A stretch of 64,000 bases of DNA from Litoditis marina (lineage: Eukaryota > Nematoda > Chromadorea > Rhabditida > Rhabditidae). The position numbers and the translations under genes were made by a program. Location of the stretch: positions 5,674,936 to 5,738,935 of the forward strand of contig OZ038436.1 of the NCBI GenBank assembly GCA_964036275.1, in the 5' to 3' direction. How positions within the stretch are numbered: position 1 is the first letter of the stretch; the number at the start of each line of letters is the position of its first letter. Under the pieces are notes generated by a model. That model had not been told where the DNA came from and made no database searches. It saw only the letters and a list, made by a program, of their open reading frames with translations. Below are positions 28,431 through 50,994 of the stretch, piece by piece.

Positions 28431-31400
28431 ACATATTCATTTTACACCACTTCGTCCAAATTCCGTTTAGAAGACAGATTCATTTTACACCACTTCGTCC
28501 AAATTCCGTTGAAGAGACAGATTCATTTTACACCACTTCGTCCAAATTCCGTTTAGAAGACAGATTCATTTTACACCACTTCGTCCAAATTCCGTTTAGA
28601 AGACAGATTCATTTTACACCACTTCGTCCAAATTCCGTTTAGAAGACAGATTCATTTTACACCACTTCGTCCAAATCCCGTTTAGAAGACAGATTCATTT
28701 TACACCACTTCGTCCAAATTCCGTTTAGAAGACAGATCAATTTTACACCACTTCGTCCGAATTCCGTTTAGAAGACAGATTCATTTTACACCACTTCGTC
28801 CAAATCCCGTTTAGAAGACAGATTCATTTTACACCACTTCGTCCAAATTCCGTTGAAGAGACAGATTCATTTTACACCACTTCGTCCAAATTCCGTTTAG
28901 AAGACAGATCAATTTTACACCACTTCGTCCAAATCCCGTTGAGAAGACAGATTCATTTTACACCACTTCGTCCAAATTCCGTTTAGAAGACAGATTCATT
29001 TTACACCACTTCGTCCAAATCCCGTTTAGAAGACAGATTCATTTTACACCACTTCGTCCAAATTCCGTTTAGAAGACAGATCAATTTTACACCACTTCGT
29101 CCGAATTCCGTTTAGAAGACAGATTCATTTTACACCACTTCGTCCAAATCCCGTTTAGAAGACAGATTCATTTTACACCACTTTGTCCAAATCCCGTTTA
29201 GAAGACAGATCAATTTTACACCACTTCGTCCGAATTCCGTTTGGAAGACAGATTCATTTTACACCACTTCGTCCAAATTCCGTTTAGAAGACAGATTCAT
29301 TTTACACCACTTCGTCCAAATCCCGTTTAGAAGACAGATCAATTTTACACCACTTCGTCCGAATTCCGTTTAGAAGACAGATTCATTTTACACCACTTCG
29401 TCCGAATTCCGTTTAGAAGACAGATTCATTTTACACCACTTCGTCCAAATCCCGTTTAGAAGACAGATTCATTTTACACCACTTCGTCCAAATTCCGTTG
29501 AAGAGACAGATTCATTTTACACCACTTCGTCCAAATTCCGTTGAAGAGACAGATTCATTTTACACCACTTCGTCCAAATTCCGTTTAGAAGACAGATCAA
29601 TTTTACACCACTTCGTCCAAATCCCGTTGAGAAGACAGATTCATTTTACACCACTTCGTCCAAATTCCGTTGAGAAGACAGATTCATTTTACACCACTTC
29701 GTCCAAATCCCGTTTAGAAGACAGATTCATTTTACACCACTTCGTCCAAATCCCGTTTAGAAGACATATTCATTTTACACCACTTCGTCCAAATTCCGTT
29801 TAGAAGACAGATTCATTTTACACCACTTCGTCCGAATTCCGTTGAGAAGACAGATTCATTTTACACCACTTCGTCCAAATTCCGTTGAAGAGACTGATTC
29901 ATTTTACACCACTTCGTCCAAATTCCGTTTAGAAGACAGATTCATTTTACACCACTTCGTCCAAATCCCGTTTAGAAGACAGATTCATTTTACACCACTT
30001 CGTCCAAATCCCGTTTAGAAGACAGATTCATTTTACACCACTTCGTCCAAATTCCGTTTAGAAGACAGATTCATTTTACACCACTTTTTCCAAATCCCGT
30101 TTAGAAGACAGATTCATTTTACACCACTTCGTCCAAATTCCGTTTAGAAGACAGATTCATTTTACACCACTTCGTCCGAATTCCGTTTAGAAGACAGATT
30201 CATTTTACACCACTTCGTCCAAATTCCGTTTAGAAGACAGATTCATTTTACACCACTTCGTCCAAATCCCGTTTAGAAGACAGATTCATTTTACACCACT
30301 TCGTCCAAATTCCGTTGAAGAGACAGATTCATTTTACACCACTTCGTCCAAATTCCGTTTAGAAGACAGATTCATTTTACACCACTTCGTCCAAATCCCG
30401 TTTAGAAGACAGATTCATTTTACACCACTTCTTTCAAATTCCGTTGAAGAGACAGATTCATTTTACACCACTTCGTCCAAATTCCGTTTAGAAGACAGAT
30501 CAATTTTACACCACTTCGTCCAAATCCCGTTCAGAAGACAGATTCATTTTACACCACTTCGTCCAAATTCCGTTTAGAAGACAGGTTCATTTTACACCAC
30601 TTCGTCCAAATTCCGTTTAGAAGACAGATTCATTTTACACCACTTCGTCCAAATTCCGTTGAAGAGACAGATTCATTTTACACCACTTCGTCCAAATTCC
30701 GTTTAGAAGACAGATTCATTTTACACCACTTCGTCCAAATCCCGTTTAGAAGACAGATTCATTTTACACCACTTCTTTCAAATTCCGTTGAAGAGACAGA
30801 TTCATTTTACACCACTTCGTCCAAATTCCGTTTAGAAGACAGATCAATTTTACACCACTTCGTCCAAATCCCGTTCAGAAGACAGATTCATTTTACACCA
30901 CTTCGTCCAAATTCCGTTTAGAAGACAGGTTCATTTTACACCACTTCGTCCAAATTCCGTTTAGAAGACAGATTCATTTTACACCACTTCGTCCAAATTC
31001 CGTTTAGAAGACAGATTCATTTTACACCACTTCGTCCGAATTTCGTTGAGAAGACAGATTCATTTTACACCACTTCGTCCAAATTCCGTTAAGAAGGCAG
31101 ATTCATTTTACACCACTTCGTCCAAATCCCGTCTAGAAGACAGATTCATTTTACACCACTTCGTCCAAATTCCGTTTAGAAGACAGATTCATTTTACACC
31201 ACTTCGTCCAAATTCCGTTTAGAAGACAGATCAATTTTACACCACTTCGTCCGAATTCCGTTTAGAAGACAGATTCATTTTACACCACTTCGTCCAAATC
31301 CCGTTTAGAAGACAGATTCATTTTACACCACTTCGTCCAAATTCCGTTGAAGAGACAGATTCATTTTACACCACTTCGTCCAAATTCCGTTTAGAAGACA

Positions 31401-32323
31401 GATCAATTTTACACCACTTCGTCCAAATCCCGTTGAGAAGACAGATTCATTTTACACCACTTCGTCCAAATTCCGTTTAGAAGACAGGTTCATTTTACAC
31501 CACTTCGTCCAAATTTCGTTTAGAAGACTGATTCATTTTACACCACTTCGTCCAAATTCCGTTTAGAAGACAGATTCATTTTACACCACTTCGTCCAAAT
31601 TCCGTTTAGAAGACAGATTCATTTTACACCACATCGTCCAAATCCCGTTTAGAAGACAGATTCATTTTACACCACTTCGTCCAAATTCCGTTTAGAAGAC
31701 AGATTCATTTCACACCACTTCGTCCAAATCCCGTTTAGAAGACAGATTCATTTTACACCACTTCGTCCAAATTCCGTTTAGAAGACAGATCAATTTTACA
31801 CCACTTCGTCCGAATTCCGTTTAGAAGACAGATTCATTTTACACCACTTCGTCCAAATCCCGTTTAGAAGACAGATTCATTTTACACCACTTCGTCCAAA
31901 TTCCGTTGAAGAGACAGATTCATTTTACACCACTTCGTCCAAATTCCGTTTAGAAGACAGATCAATTTTACACCACTTCGTCCAAATCCCGTTGAGAAGA
32001 CAGATTCATTTTACACCACTTCGTCCAAATTCCGTTTAGAAGACAGGTTCAATTTACACCACTTCGTCCAAATTTCGTTTAGAAGACAGATTCATTTTAC
32101 ACCACTTCGTCCAAATTCCGTTTAGAAGACAGATTCATTTTACACCACTTCGTCCAAATTCCGTTTAGAAGACAGATTCATTTTACACCACTTCGTCCAA
32201 ATCCCGTTTAGAAGACAGATTCATTTTACACCACTTTGTCCAAATTCCGTTTAGAAGACAGATTCATTTTACACCACTTCGTCCAAATTCCGTTTAGAAG
32301 ACAGGTTCATTTTACACCACTTT

Positions 32324-35300
32324 CTTCTAAACGGGATTTGGACGAAGTGGTGTAAAATGAATCTGTCTTCTAAACGGGATTTGGACGAAGTGGTGTAAAA
32401 TGAATCTGTCTTCTAAACGGGATTTGGACGAAGTGGTGTAAAATGAATCTGTCTTCTAAACGGGATTTGGACGAAGTGGTGTAAAATGAATCTGTCTTCT
32501 AAACGGGATTTGGACGAAGTGGTGTAAAATGAATCTGTCTTCTAAACGGGATTTGGACGAAGTGGTGTAAAATGAATCTGTCTTCTCAACGGAATTTGGA
32601 CGAAGTGGTGTAAAATGAATCTGTCTTCTAAACGGGATTTGGACGAAGTGGTGTAAAATGAATCTGTCTTCTAAACGGGATTTGGACGAAGTGGTGTAAA
32701 ATGAATCTGTCTTCTAAACGGGATTTGGACGAAGTGGTGTAAAATGAATCTGTCTTCTAAACGGGATTTGGACGAAGTGGTGTAAAATGAATCTGTCTTC
32801 TAAACGGGATTTGGACGAAGTGGTGTAAAATGAATCTGTCTTCTAAACGGGATTTGGACGAAGTGGTGTAAAATGAATCTGTCTTCTAAACGGGATTTGG
32901 ACGAAGTGGTGTAAAATGAATCTGTCTTCTCAACGGAATTTGGACGAAGTGGTGTAAAATGAATCTGTCTTCTAAACGGGATTTGGACGAAGTGGTGTAA
33001 AATGAATCTGTCTTCTAAACGGGATTTGGACGAAGTGGTGTAAAATGAATCTGTCTTCTAAACGGGATTTGGACGAAGTGGTGTAAAATGAATCTGTCTT
33101 CTAAACGGGATTTGGACGAAGTGGTGTAAAATGAATTAGTCTTCTCAACGGGATTTGGACGAAGTGGTGTAAAATGAATCTGTCTTCTAAACGGGATTTG
33201 GACGAAGTGGTGTAAAATGAATCTGTCTTCTAAACGGGATTTGGACGAAGTGGTGTAAAATGAATCTGTCTTCTAAACGGGATTTGGACGAAGTGGTGTA
33301 AAATGAATTAGTCTTCTCAACGGGATTTGGACGAAGTGGTGTAAAATGAATCTGTCTTCTAAACGGGATTTGGACGAAGTGGTGTAAAATGAATCTGTCT
33401 TCTAAACGGGATTTGGACGAAGTGGTGTAAAATGAATCTGTCTTCTCAACGGAATTTGGACGAAGTGGTGTAAAATGAATCTGTCTTCTAAACGGGATTT
33501 GGACGAAGTGGTGTAAAATGAATCTGTCTTCTAAACGGGATTTGGACGAAGTGGTGTAAAATGAATTAGTCTTCTCAACGGGATTTGGACGAAGTGGTGT
33601 AAAATGAATCTGTCTTCTAAACGGGATTTGGACGAAGTGGTGTAAAATGAATCTGTCTTCTAAACGGGATTTGGACGAAGTGGTGTAAAATGAATCTGTC
33701 TTCTAAACGGGATTTGGACGAAGTGGTGTAAAATGAATTAGTCTTCTCAACGGGATTTGGACGAAGTGGTGTAAAATGAATCTGTCTTCTAAACGGGATT
33801 TGGACGAAGTGGTGTAAAATGAATCTGTCTTCTAAACGGGATTTGGACGAAGTGGTGTAAAATGAATCTGTCTTCTAAACGGGATTTGGACGAAGTGGTG
33901 TAAAATGAATCTGTCTTCTAAACGGGATTTGGACGAAGTGGTGTAAAATGAATCTGTCTTCTAAACGGGATTTGGACGAAGTGGTGTAAAATGAATCTGT
34001 CTTCTCAACGGAATTTGGACGAAGTGGTGTAAAATGAATCTGTCTTCTAAACGGGATTTGGACGAAGTGGTGTAAAATGAATCTGTCTTCTAAACGGGAT
34101 TTGGACGAAGTGGTGTAAAATGAATCTGTCTTCTAAACGGGATTTGGACGAAGTGGTGTAAAATGAATCTGTCTTCTAAACGGGATTTGGACGAAGTGGT
34201 GTAAAATGAATCTGTCTTCTAAACGGGATTTGGACGAAGTGGTGTAAAATGAATCTGTCTTCTCAACGGAATTTGGACGAAGTGGTGTAAAATGAATCTG
34301 TCTTCTAAACGGGATTTGGACGAAGTGGTGTAAAATGAATCTGTCTTCTAAACGGGATTTGGACGAAGTGGTGTAAAATGAATCTGTCTTCTCAACGGAA
34401 TTTGGACGAAGTGGTGTAAAATGAATCTGTCTTCTAAACGGGATTTGGACGAAGTGGTGTAAAATGAATCTGTCTTCTAAACGGAATTTGGACGAAGTGG
34501 TGTAAAATGAATCTGTCTTCTCAACGGAATTTGGACGAAGTGGTGTAAAATGAATCTGTCTTCTAAACGGGATTTGGACGAAGTGGTGTAAAATGAATCT
34601 GTCTTCTAAACGGGATTTGGACGAAGTGGTGTAAAATGAATCTGTCTTCTCAACGGAATTTGGACGAAGTGGTGTAAAATGAATCTGTCTTCTAAACGGG
34701 ATTTGGACGAAGTGGTGTAAAATGAATCTGTCTTCTAAACGGGATTTGGACGAAGTGGTGTAAAATGAATCTGTCTTCTCAACGGAATTTGGACGAAGTG
34801 GTGTAAAATGAATCTGTCTTCTAAACGGGATTTGGACGAAGTGGTGTAAAATGAATCTGTCTTCTAAACGGAATTTGGACGAAGTGGTGTAAAATGAATC
34901 TGTCTTCTCAACGGAATTTGGACGAAGTGGTGTAAAATGAATCTGTCTTCTAAACGGGATTTGGACGAAGTGGTGTAAAATGAATCTGTCTTCTAAACGG
35001 GATTTGGACGAAGTGGTGTAAAATGAATTAGTCTTCTCAACGGAATTTGGACGAAGTGGTGTAAAATGAATCTGTCTTCTAAACGGGATTTGGACGAAGT
35101 GGTGTAGAATGAATCTGTCTTCTAAACGGGATTTGGACGAAGTGGTGTAAAATGAATCTGTCTTCTCAACGGAATTTGGACGAAGTGGTGTAAAATGAAT
35201 CTGTCTTCTAAACGGGATTTGGACGAAGTGGTGTAAAATGAATCTGTCTTCTAAACGGGATTTGGACGAAGTGGTGTAAAATGAATTAGTCTTCTCAACG

Positions 35301-35725
35301 GAATTTGGACGAAGTGGTGTAAAATGAATCTGTCTTCTAAACGGGATTTGGACGAAGTGGTGTAAAATGAATCTGTCTTCTAAACGGGATTTGGACGAAG
35401 TGGTGTAAAATGAATCTGTCTTCTCAACGGAATTTGGACGAAGTGGTGTAAAATGAATCTGTCTTCTAAACGGGATTTGGACGAAGTGGTGTAAAATGAA
35501 TCTGTCTTCTCAACGAAATTCGGACGAAGTGGTGTAAAATTGATCTGTCTTCTAAACGGAATTTGGACGAAGTGGTGTAAAATGAATCTGTCTTCTAAAC
35601 GGAATTTGGACGAAGTGGTGTGAAATGAATCTGTCTTCTAAACGGAATTTGGACGAAGTGGTGTAAAATGAATCTGTCTCTTCAACGGAATTTGGACGAA
35701 GTGGTGTAAAATGAATATGCCTTCT
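32324..35725 (-). repeat. 43-bp satellite array, inverted arm
   Basis: From 32,324 the same 43-bp unit continues in reverse orientation (for example GATTTGGACGAAGTGGTG) for about 79 units and then stops abruptly in unique DNA at 35,725/35,726. Read on the minus strand from 35,725, the series of variants is GGCATATTC, TTGAAGAGAC, CATTTCACACC, ATCAATTTT, GAATTTCGTTGAG. This matches the order seen on the plus strand from about 13,849 (and at about 6,640, 8,650, 15,700 and 16,640). The junction is direct, without spacer. Confidence 0.95.
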
Positions 35726-36336
35726 CCAGGTTAGGGCTAGCTATCCTGTTCTGTTAAGCTCGTTTTCCAATCTTATCACAAAAACACGCACTCTGTCAAT
35801 ATTTAGGCGTTCAAACTCGAAACTGTTTCTGTTTTTCCAAATTTTTATTCTAGAGGTACGGTCCCTTTAAACGGTATCCTCCCCGCAGATCAAACTAGGG
35901 CACAGACACTCTCACTAGTATTTTCGAAGGCCCGAATCTCTTATTGTCCAATGTAATATGCACAACTCGACATTTGACAACAAAGTGGACATTCAGACAT
36001 TATCGATCGTTTCATCAAATGTTCTTATTTTCTCTGTCGCTGCGTTTTTTCCCATGTTATACTGATGTACAATGATAATGATTGGCAAAAGTGAACAATT
36101 GGACAATGGAAAATGGGATAATCGGACAATCGACCATTGAGTCGTTCAATTTCCGCCCTCACCATTGATTTACTATTCTCGGCTTATATTCGACAGATTT
36201 GTCACAATCGTTACGTAGTTGTGTTTAATATTGCTCGCCATGCGACTGATATTGAATTGTCCCCTATGCAAGTTTGCCAATCAGACATCAAACTTGTAAG
36301 CATTTCTCTACATATATGACTGCCTGCCCCTACATA
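35726..36336. other. Unique DNA next to the satellite, no gene seen
   Basis: This is AT-rich single-copy-looking sequence directly against the array edge. Short open frames here (for example 36,137-36,319) have no recognisable content, and no splice-site-bounded exon stood out. Near its right end lies CTCTACATATATGACT, which recurs at 37,355 on the other side of the Helitron-like element. Confidence 0.5.
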
Positions 36337-37338
36337 TCTACATACATACATATCACCTAGTCATATATAATCGTATAGGCGTAACGCACTTTTTTTTGCC
36401 TTTAATTTCCTTCAAATTCTCATCATAGATGCTACTCAACATGTCCACGTACAAAACGTAAAAGGGCAGAAAAAATATTGATCTATTAATTTTTGGTGAA
36501 CGAAAATATGAAAAAGCGATGACGTCATCGATTTCATTGTGAGCGATTGGCTGAATTAAATCGCATCAAATTTTGATAACATAAATGAACAACAATAGTG
36601 AACAACATATCTCGACTAGAAACCCTCAACACCATTTATCGATTGATGGCAATGGTTTGAAAAAAAATTAGAATTGAGAGTGACTCACTTTTTTTTGTCG
36701 ATGATTTCCTTCAAACTTTGCATGTGGATGTTGCCCAACATAAAAACCTACTAGAAACTGACAGCTGTTTTTCCGGCATAAAACCAGAACTAATGTAACA
36801 GTGGTCCGTGCAGTCATAGTATGGGTTCGCCAACTAGAGACAACACTTTTGTTAATACTTGGTCAAAAATAATATTCATTCGTTTTTGATCTTTGACCTT
36901 GCCTAAGGAAGGTCAAAAATTCAAACATGATCTAATTTGTTTTGCTTCCGACCTTTTTAAGAAAAGCAGTAGTCATAATTTATCGTGAAAAAAATCAATC
37001 CATTCGCGAGTTATCAGGGTTTCAATTAAAACCCGTACTATGTACGGCGCACCTAGACCTCCATTTAAGCTATATTGCAGCTAACTTTCTGAGGTTCACT
37101 ACGGCTCTCTAAATGATCGTAAAGGTCTGAAACTTTCAGGATATGATAAGAAGAGGGTCATTGATGATGTACCCAAAAATCAGAGACCAAAGATCAAAAA
37201 TCAAAAAGTTCGTATTTGATCTCAGAAATAGTGAAAACTATGAGATAACTTCCACAGACCGAGAAGCAATCAAGAGGGGGGTCTGGGGGTCCACCCCCAG
37301 CTAGCGGGGCGCGCGGCGGGAGCCGCGCGACCGGCTAG
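36337..37338 (+). mobile_element. Non-autonomous Helitron (3' end clear, 5' end provisional)
   Basis: The 3' end has the classic Helitron layout. An 8-bp GC stem (CGCGCGGC at 37,310-37,317 pairing with GCCGCGCG at 37,322-37,329, loop GGGA) is followed after five bases by CTAG (37,335-37,338) and then a T, as expected for insertion between A and T. A second hairpin (CTGGGGG / CCCCCAG, 37,283-37,300) lies just upstream. For the 5' end, a TC preceded by A at 36,337 is the best candidate, giving about 1.0 kb, but other TC dinucleotides are possible. No Rep/helicase coding sequence is present. The 16-mer CTCTACATATATGACT occurs on both flanks (36,305 and 37,355). Confidence 0.6.
36517..36530. promoter_or_regulatory. 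Perfect 14-bp palindrome containing a full CRE
   Basis: CGATGACGTCATCG is its own reverse complement and contains TGACGTCA, the consensus for CREB/ATF-type bZIP proteins. No gene start is visible nearby and it lies inside the Helitron-like element, so a regulatory role is only possible. Confidence 0.25.
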
Positions 37339-39680
37339 TCTCATATATACATATCTCTACATATATGACTTGTAAGCATGAGAAGAAACTGCCGACGAAA
37401 CTTATGGAAGCGATCCATGGAACTTTAATATAAATGGACTTTAATGTTTAATTGCAGTCAACGTAAGGTTGCGTTACAAAAGTGGGGTTATAAGGTAATG
37501 AAATGGGCGAATCTACAATACACCAGTACAAGAAACATTTGAAAAAAAAACATTTTGTCAAACAAGTTGAAATAGGTTATTTGAAAACGATTTCGTGAGA
37601 TGTCAAGAGGAGCGAATTTAAGAAATCGATCACATGAAATGAGAAAATAGCCATTTTAAATGTTTTAAAAACATGTAAACACTATGTGAAAGTTTTATCG
37701 ATACATTTTGTAGGTTTCCTTTTGATAATATTCAACAAGTGAGAATAAGCATGCTGGAGTGTTTCACACATGATACTTAAACTGAGATGAATGGTATTCT
37801 ATAATTGGCAGTGCGGTAAACATCTAAGATTTAAACTATTTCCATTATTATATGGAGTTTGCAGTGAAAATGAAAATATAAGCAGACTGGTTTTCACATT
37901 ATAATATAACTTCATATTATGTGCACATAGTATAATTTTGTATTTAGTCACTTAAACAATCTTACTCACAGTCCAATATGAAATGAACACCACTTACAGT
38001 GTCCATAATCTTCACAAGCACTGTTCAATGTAGCACGAATTATATTTATTTGGCAGTAAACGTGCCGAATGTTGCTTTCACAACAGTTTGCGTTTATGAA
38101 TAATTAGTGTAGGATAATAAGTTTATATCAATGTTTCCAAACAAAAAAACCTATTTCCAAAATTTGCTGTCTTGCTATCGATTATAGTTTTCGTAAAGAT
38201 CAAAACGAACTCGAAATTTCGAGTAGAAAATAGGAAACATTTTCAACTCGACCCCAATCAATTAGGAGCGTGAAAAACTCAAAGAATTAGTTTTATTGAC
38301 TTTCTGCCAGATCAAAATGAATTTATTTCAATTTTGTTCGGAACTCGACTACATGGAATGTCGTGTGAAACCTCGGAATCTGGTTTGCTCTTGATTTTTC
38401 AGTACTTTTAGGATTTCGAGTCGAGTTTGATCTAAAGTTGATCTGGTTTTTTTGATTTTGTTCTCTAAAATGAAGTGTTAATTCATCAAAATCAATTCGA
38501 GACAATCATTTCATTCGAATAACATGATGTGAAGGTTACATGGTTTTTCTACGAGGAACTAGCTAATAGATCGACTCGAATGATCAAAATGAATCAAAAA
38601 AGAAATATTCATCACTTATGAAACATCCTAACTGCGGAAATACAATTACTACAGTTTATTTTATTTATTAGGAATTGTTCAAGTGAAACATACTCCAGTT
38701 CAGAATGAAATCATTTTAGACATATCGTTGACGCGTTTGATTGTTTCACCCACTCTATGAACGGAGTGCTGCTGTTTGTTGAGGAATACTCCGAGCATTC
38801 TTTCAGAAGAACTAAATTTATGTTACATTGAAAGCAAGCATAACCTGCTTATATTTAAGCTATGAGAACTAAGACAAAAAACTCCCAAAAATCAAGTTAG
38901 CTGGAAGTGAAAATGTTCGTACAGCATGAATATGAAGTTTAACGTAGACCTTTTTATGAGTCATTTAAATACAATCGCTGCCACACTGAACTGTGCTTGA
39001 GAACAGTTGAAGGGATTGAATTCGAAATGTTCTGTATTTGAAATGGCTATAGTTAGTAAAATGTCGTTGTACATGCCAGATATGTTGAGTTCTTTTCCCT
39101 TACGTTGTATGTTGTAATACCCCATTGGTTCATAGTTTGATCACCTAACTTTTTGCTCTAACTTACTAAAACATGCCTTATTATCATCTTTTCTGTCTTC
39201 TTACCATTGTACTAGAAGATTATACTAGATTGTACATTATATTATAATAAGTTTTTCAGTGGAGAATCTCTTTTTCCTACGATACAAGAGAATACATATG
39301 CAGGTGCAACATGGAAGTGCGCAAAACCTGAAGCTCATATTTGCCAACGAAAAGTTCTCGAAAATACACCATTCATGAGACTATATCGATCAATTATTAC
39401 TAAAAATTTAAACTTATTTATACTTCAGAACAATGTTCCCACACTAATCCGTACTTTTTACTATCAACCTTTTCATTTGAACAGGCTAATATGAATAATA
39501 GAAACAAGTATTTTACATGATTCATCTGTAGAAAATCTGATATTTACAAGCAACAATAATTCATAATCAGTGAGCAACCCTCGAAACCAGCAAATTTCCG
39601 TTATATGCTCACATTACATTGAAGAAACCATAAAATTACGAGTAAATAATATATATCTAAAATAGTTGCATTCTCTTGAT
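37339..39680. other. Intergenic DNA downstream of the ECI2 gene, nothing recognised
   Basis: This is AT-rich sequence between the Helitron and the stop codon of the ECI2-like gene. Short open frames (for example 38,323-38,505 minus) are low-complexity and match nothing I know. The 3' UTR of the ECI2-like gene must lie at the right end, but no canonical AATAAA is evident on the minus strand just after the stop. Confidence 0.4.
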
Positions 39681-49965
<10,285 letters not shown>

Positions 49966-49974
49966 TTCAGCTCT
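49966..49974 (-). promoter_or_regulatory. Splice acceptor just before the ECI2 start codon
   Basis: On the minus strand, CATTTCAG is followed by AGCTGAA and then ATG, so only 7 bases separate an acceptor-like site from the start codon. This is either a spliced-leader acceptor or the end of a 5' UTR intron. No 5' UTR exon is recognisable upstream. Confidence 0.5.
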
Positions 49975-50221
49975 GAAATGAAAATGAAGACCGTTTTTCT
50001 CGAGAAATCAAAGTTTTACGTGAAAACGAGAACACTTTCCAAGTTCTGAGAAAACAAAAGGGTGCGCACCCGGAAAAACAAGTGAGAGTTAAAGGATAGG
50101 ACATGTGAACTTTTTTGAGGTTAAAACTGAAACGGTTCAATTAACCAAAGGTTCGGGTAAACAAATTTGAGACCAACTCCCATCAACTACGAGGGTCGGA
50201 ATCAACTGGAACAAAATTACG

Positions 50222-50454
50222 GTACCAGGAATGTGTCATTCAAAAGTAAAAGCCATTAAAGTAAAAGTCATTCAAAAGTAAAAGTAATAAATTCACTTTA
50301 GTCAGGATTTGAGAAAAATTCGAAAAAAAAAGGATTTGAGAAAAATTCGAAAACTTTATTCCTGATTCTCAACTGTTTCTGTACTTAATGACATTTATTT
50401 TCAAAGGACTTTTACTTCGACTTTCAATTTTGAATGACGTATTCTGGTTGCCCC
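50222..50454. mobile_element. TIR element with 8-bp target duplication between the two genes
   Basis: The left end GTACCAGGAATGTGTCATTC and the inverted right end ACCAGAATACGTCATTC are related. AAATTACG flanks both sides exactly (50,214-50,221 and 50,455-50,462). The interior has repeated AAAGTAAAAGTCATT segments and a tandem GGATTTGAGAAAAATTCG. A partial relative lies at 61,446. It is non-autonomous; an 8-bp duplication fits hAT-like or Mutator-like transposition. Confidence 0.75.
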
Positions 50455-50462
50455 AAATTACG

Positions 50463-50994
50463 ACTTTGGAGGTCAAATCACACACAAAAATAAACTTGAA
50501 ACAAAACTTGATAACCCCATCTTTTTCAAAAACAATTATATTCAATTAAATGGGCACTTCATAAATGCATCCACTCTTAATTGCCAGAACCCATAAAGGT
50601 GTATTTATAAAGAGACGTAGTAACACTTGAGCGCGGCTAAAGAAAAGCGAAACAATAGCACTGAAAATAACGCTCTTTTTTCAACGAAGCACAATATTTT
50701 CAATGTAAGGTTAACCTTAACACTTGAAAAACTCGGGATTTTAAACAAAATATCAACATTTGGAAAAAAAAAATTGGTCGAGCTACTCCCCATTGTAAGT
50801 GCAACTGTGCAACACAATCGCGGGTCCAAAGTACGTGCAAGATAAACTGTGGTCGCAAAACGAGCGTGCAAACTACATTATAGGGGATGACTATGAATGA
50901 ACTGTAGTTTGATCTAAATAGCAGATATCGCCAGTTTCTGTTAAAAGATTGGGGAAGAATTCACATGACTATGCAATTAAACCAAGGGACAAGG
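50463..50994. other. Intergenic spacer between ECH1 and ECI2 genes, nothing recognised
   Basis: AT-rich sequence in the 1.6-kb gap between the ECH1 stop (51,579) and the ECI2 start (49,965). Short frames on both strands around 50,600-50,870 overlap each other and have no recognisable content. Confidence 0.4.

Larger units (their letters stand above)
1..32323 (+). repeat. 43-bp satellite array, forward arm
   Basis: Roughly 750 head-to-tail copies of a 43-bp unit fill this stretch without any interruption by other DNA. Each unit carries GAAGACAGATTCATTTTACA followed by a CACTTCGTCC segment. Variation sits at a few fixed points: TTGAGAAG, TTTAGAAG, TTTAAAAG, TTGAAGAG or GTATAGAAG; ATTCATTT or ATCAATTT; AGATTC, AGGTTC or CTAATTC; AAATTCC, AAATCCC or GAATTCC. 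Unit length is almost invariant; a one-base deletion was seen near 10,220. Because 43 is not a multiple of 3, three units give 43 codons without a stop in some variants, so short open frames appear that are not genes. The regularity points to recent homogenisation by unequal exchange or amplification. Whether it is centromeric, subtelomeric or other heterochromatin cannot be told. Confidence 0.98.

Noticed and set aside
1..35725. CRISPR array
   Set aside because: The repetition is a contiguous 43-bp tandem satellite without unique spacers, in animal DNA with spliced genes.
36137..36319. 60-aa frame next to the satellite
   Set aside because: No recognisable motif, typical length for chance in AT-rich DNA.
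37036..37061. Second Helitron end (hairpin CCGTAC/GTACGG followed by CTAG)
   Set aside because: The base after CTAG is A, the stem is short and AT-containing, and it lies inside the better-supported element.
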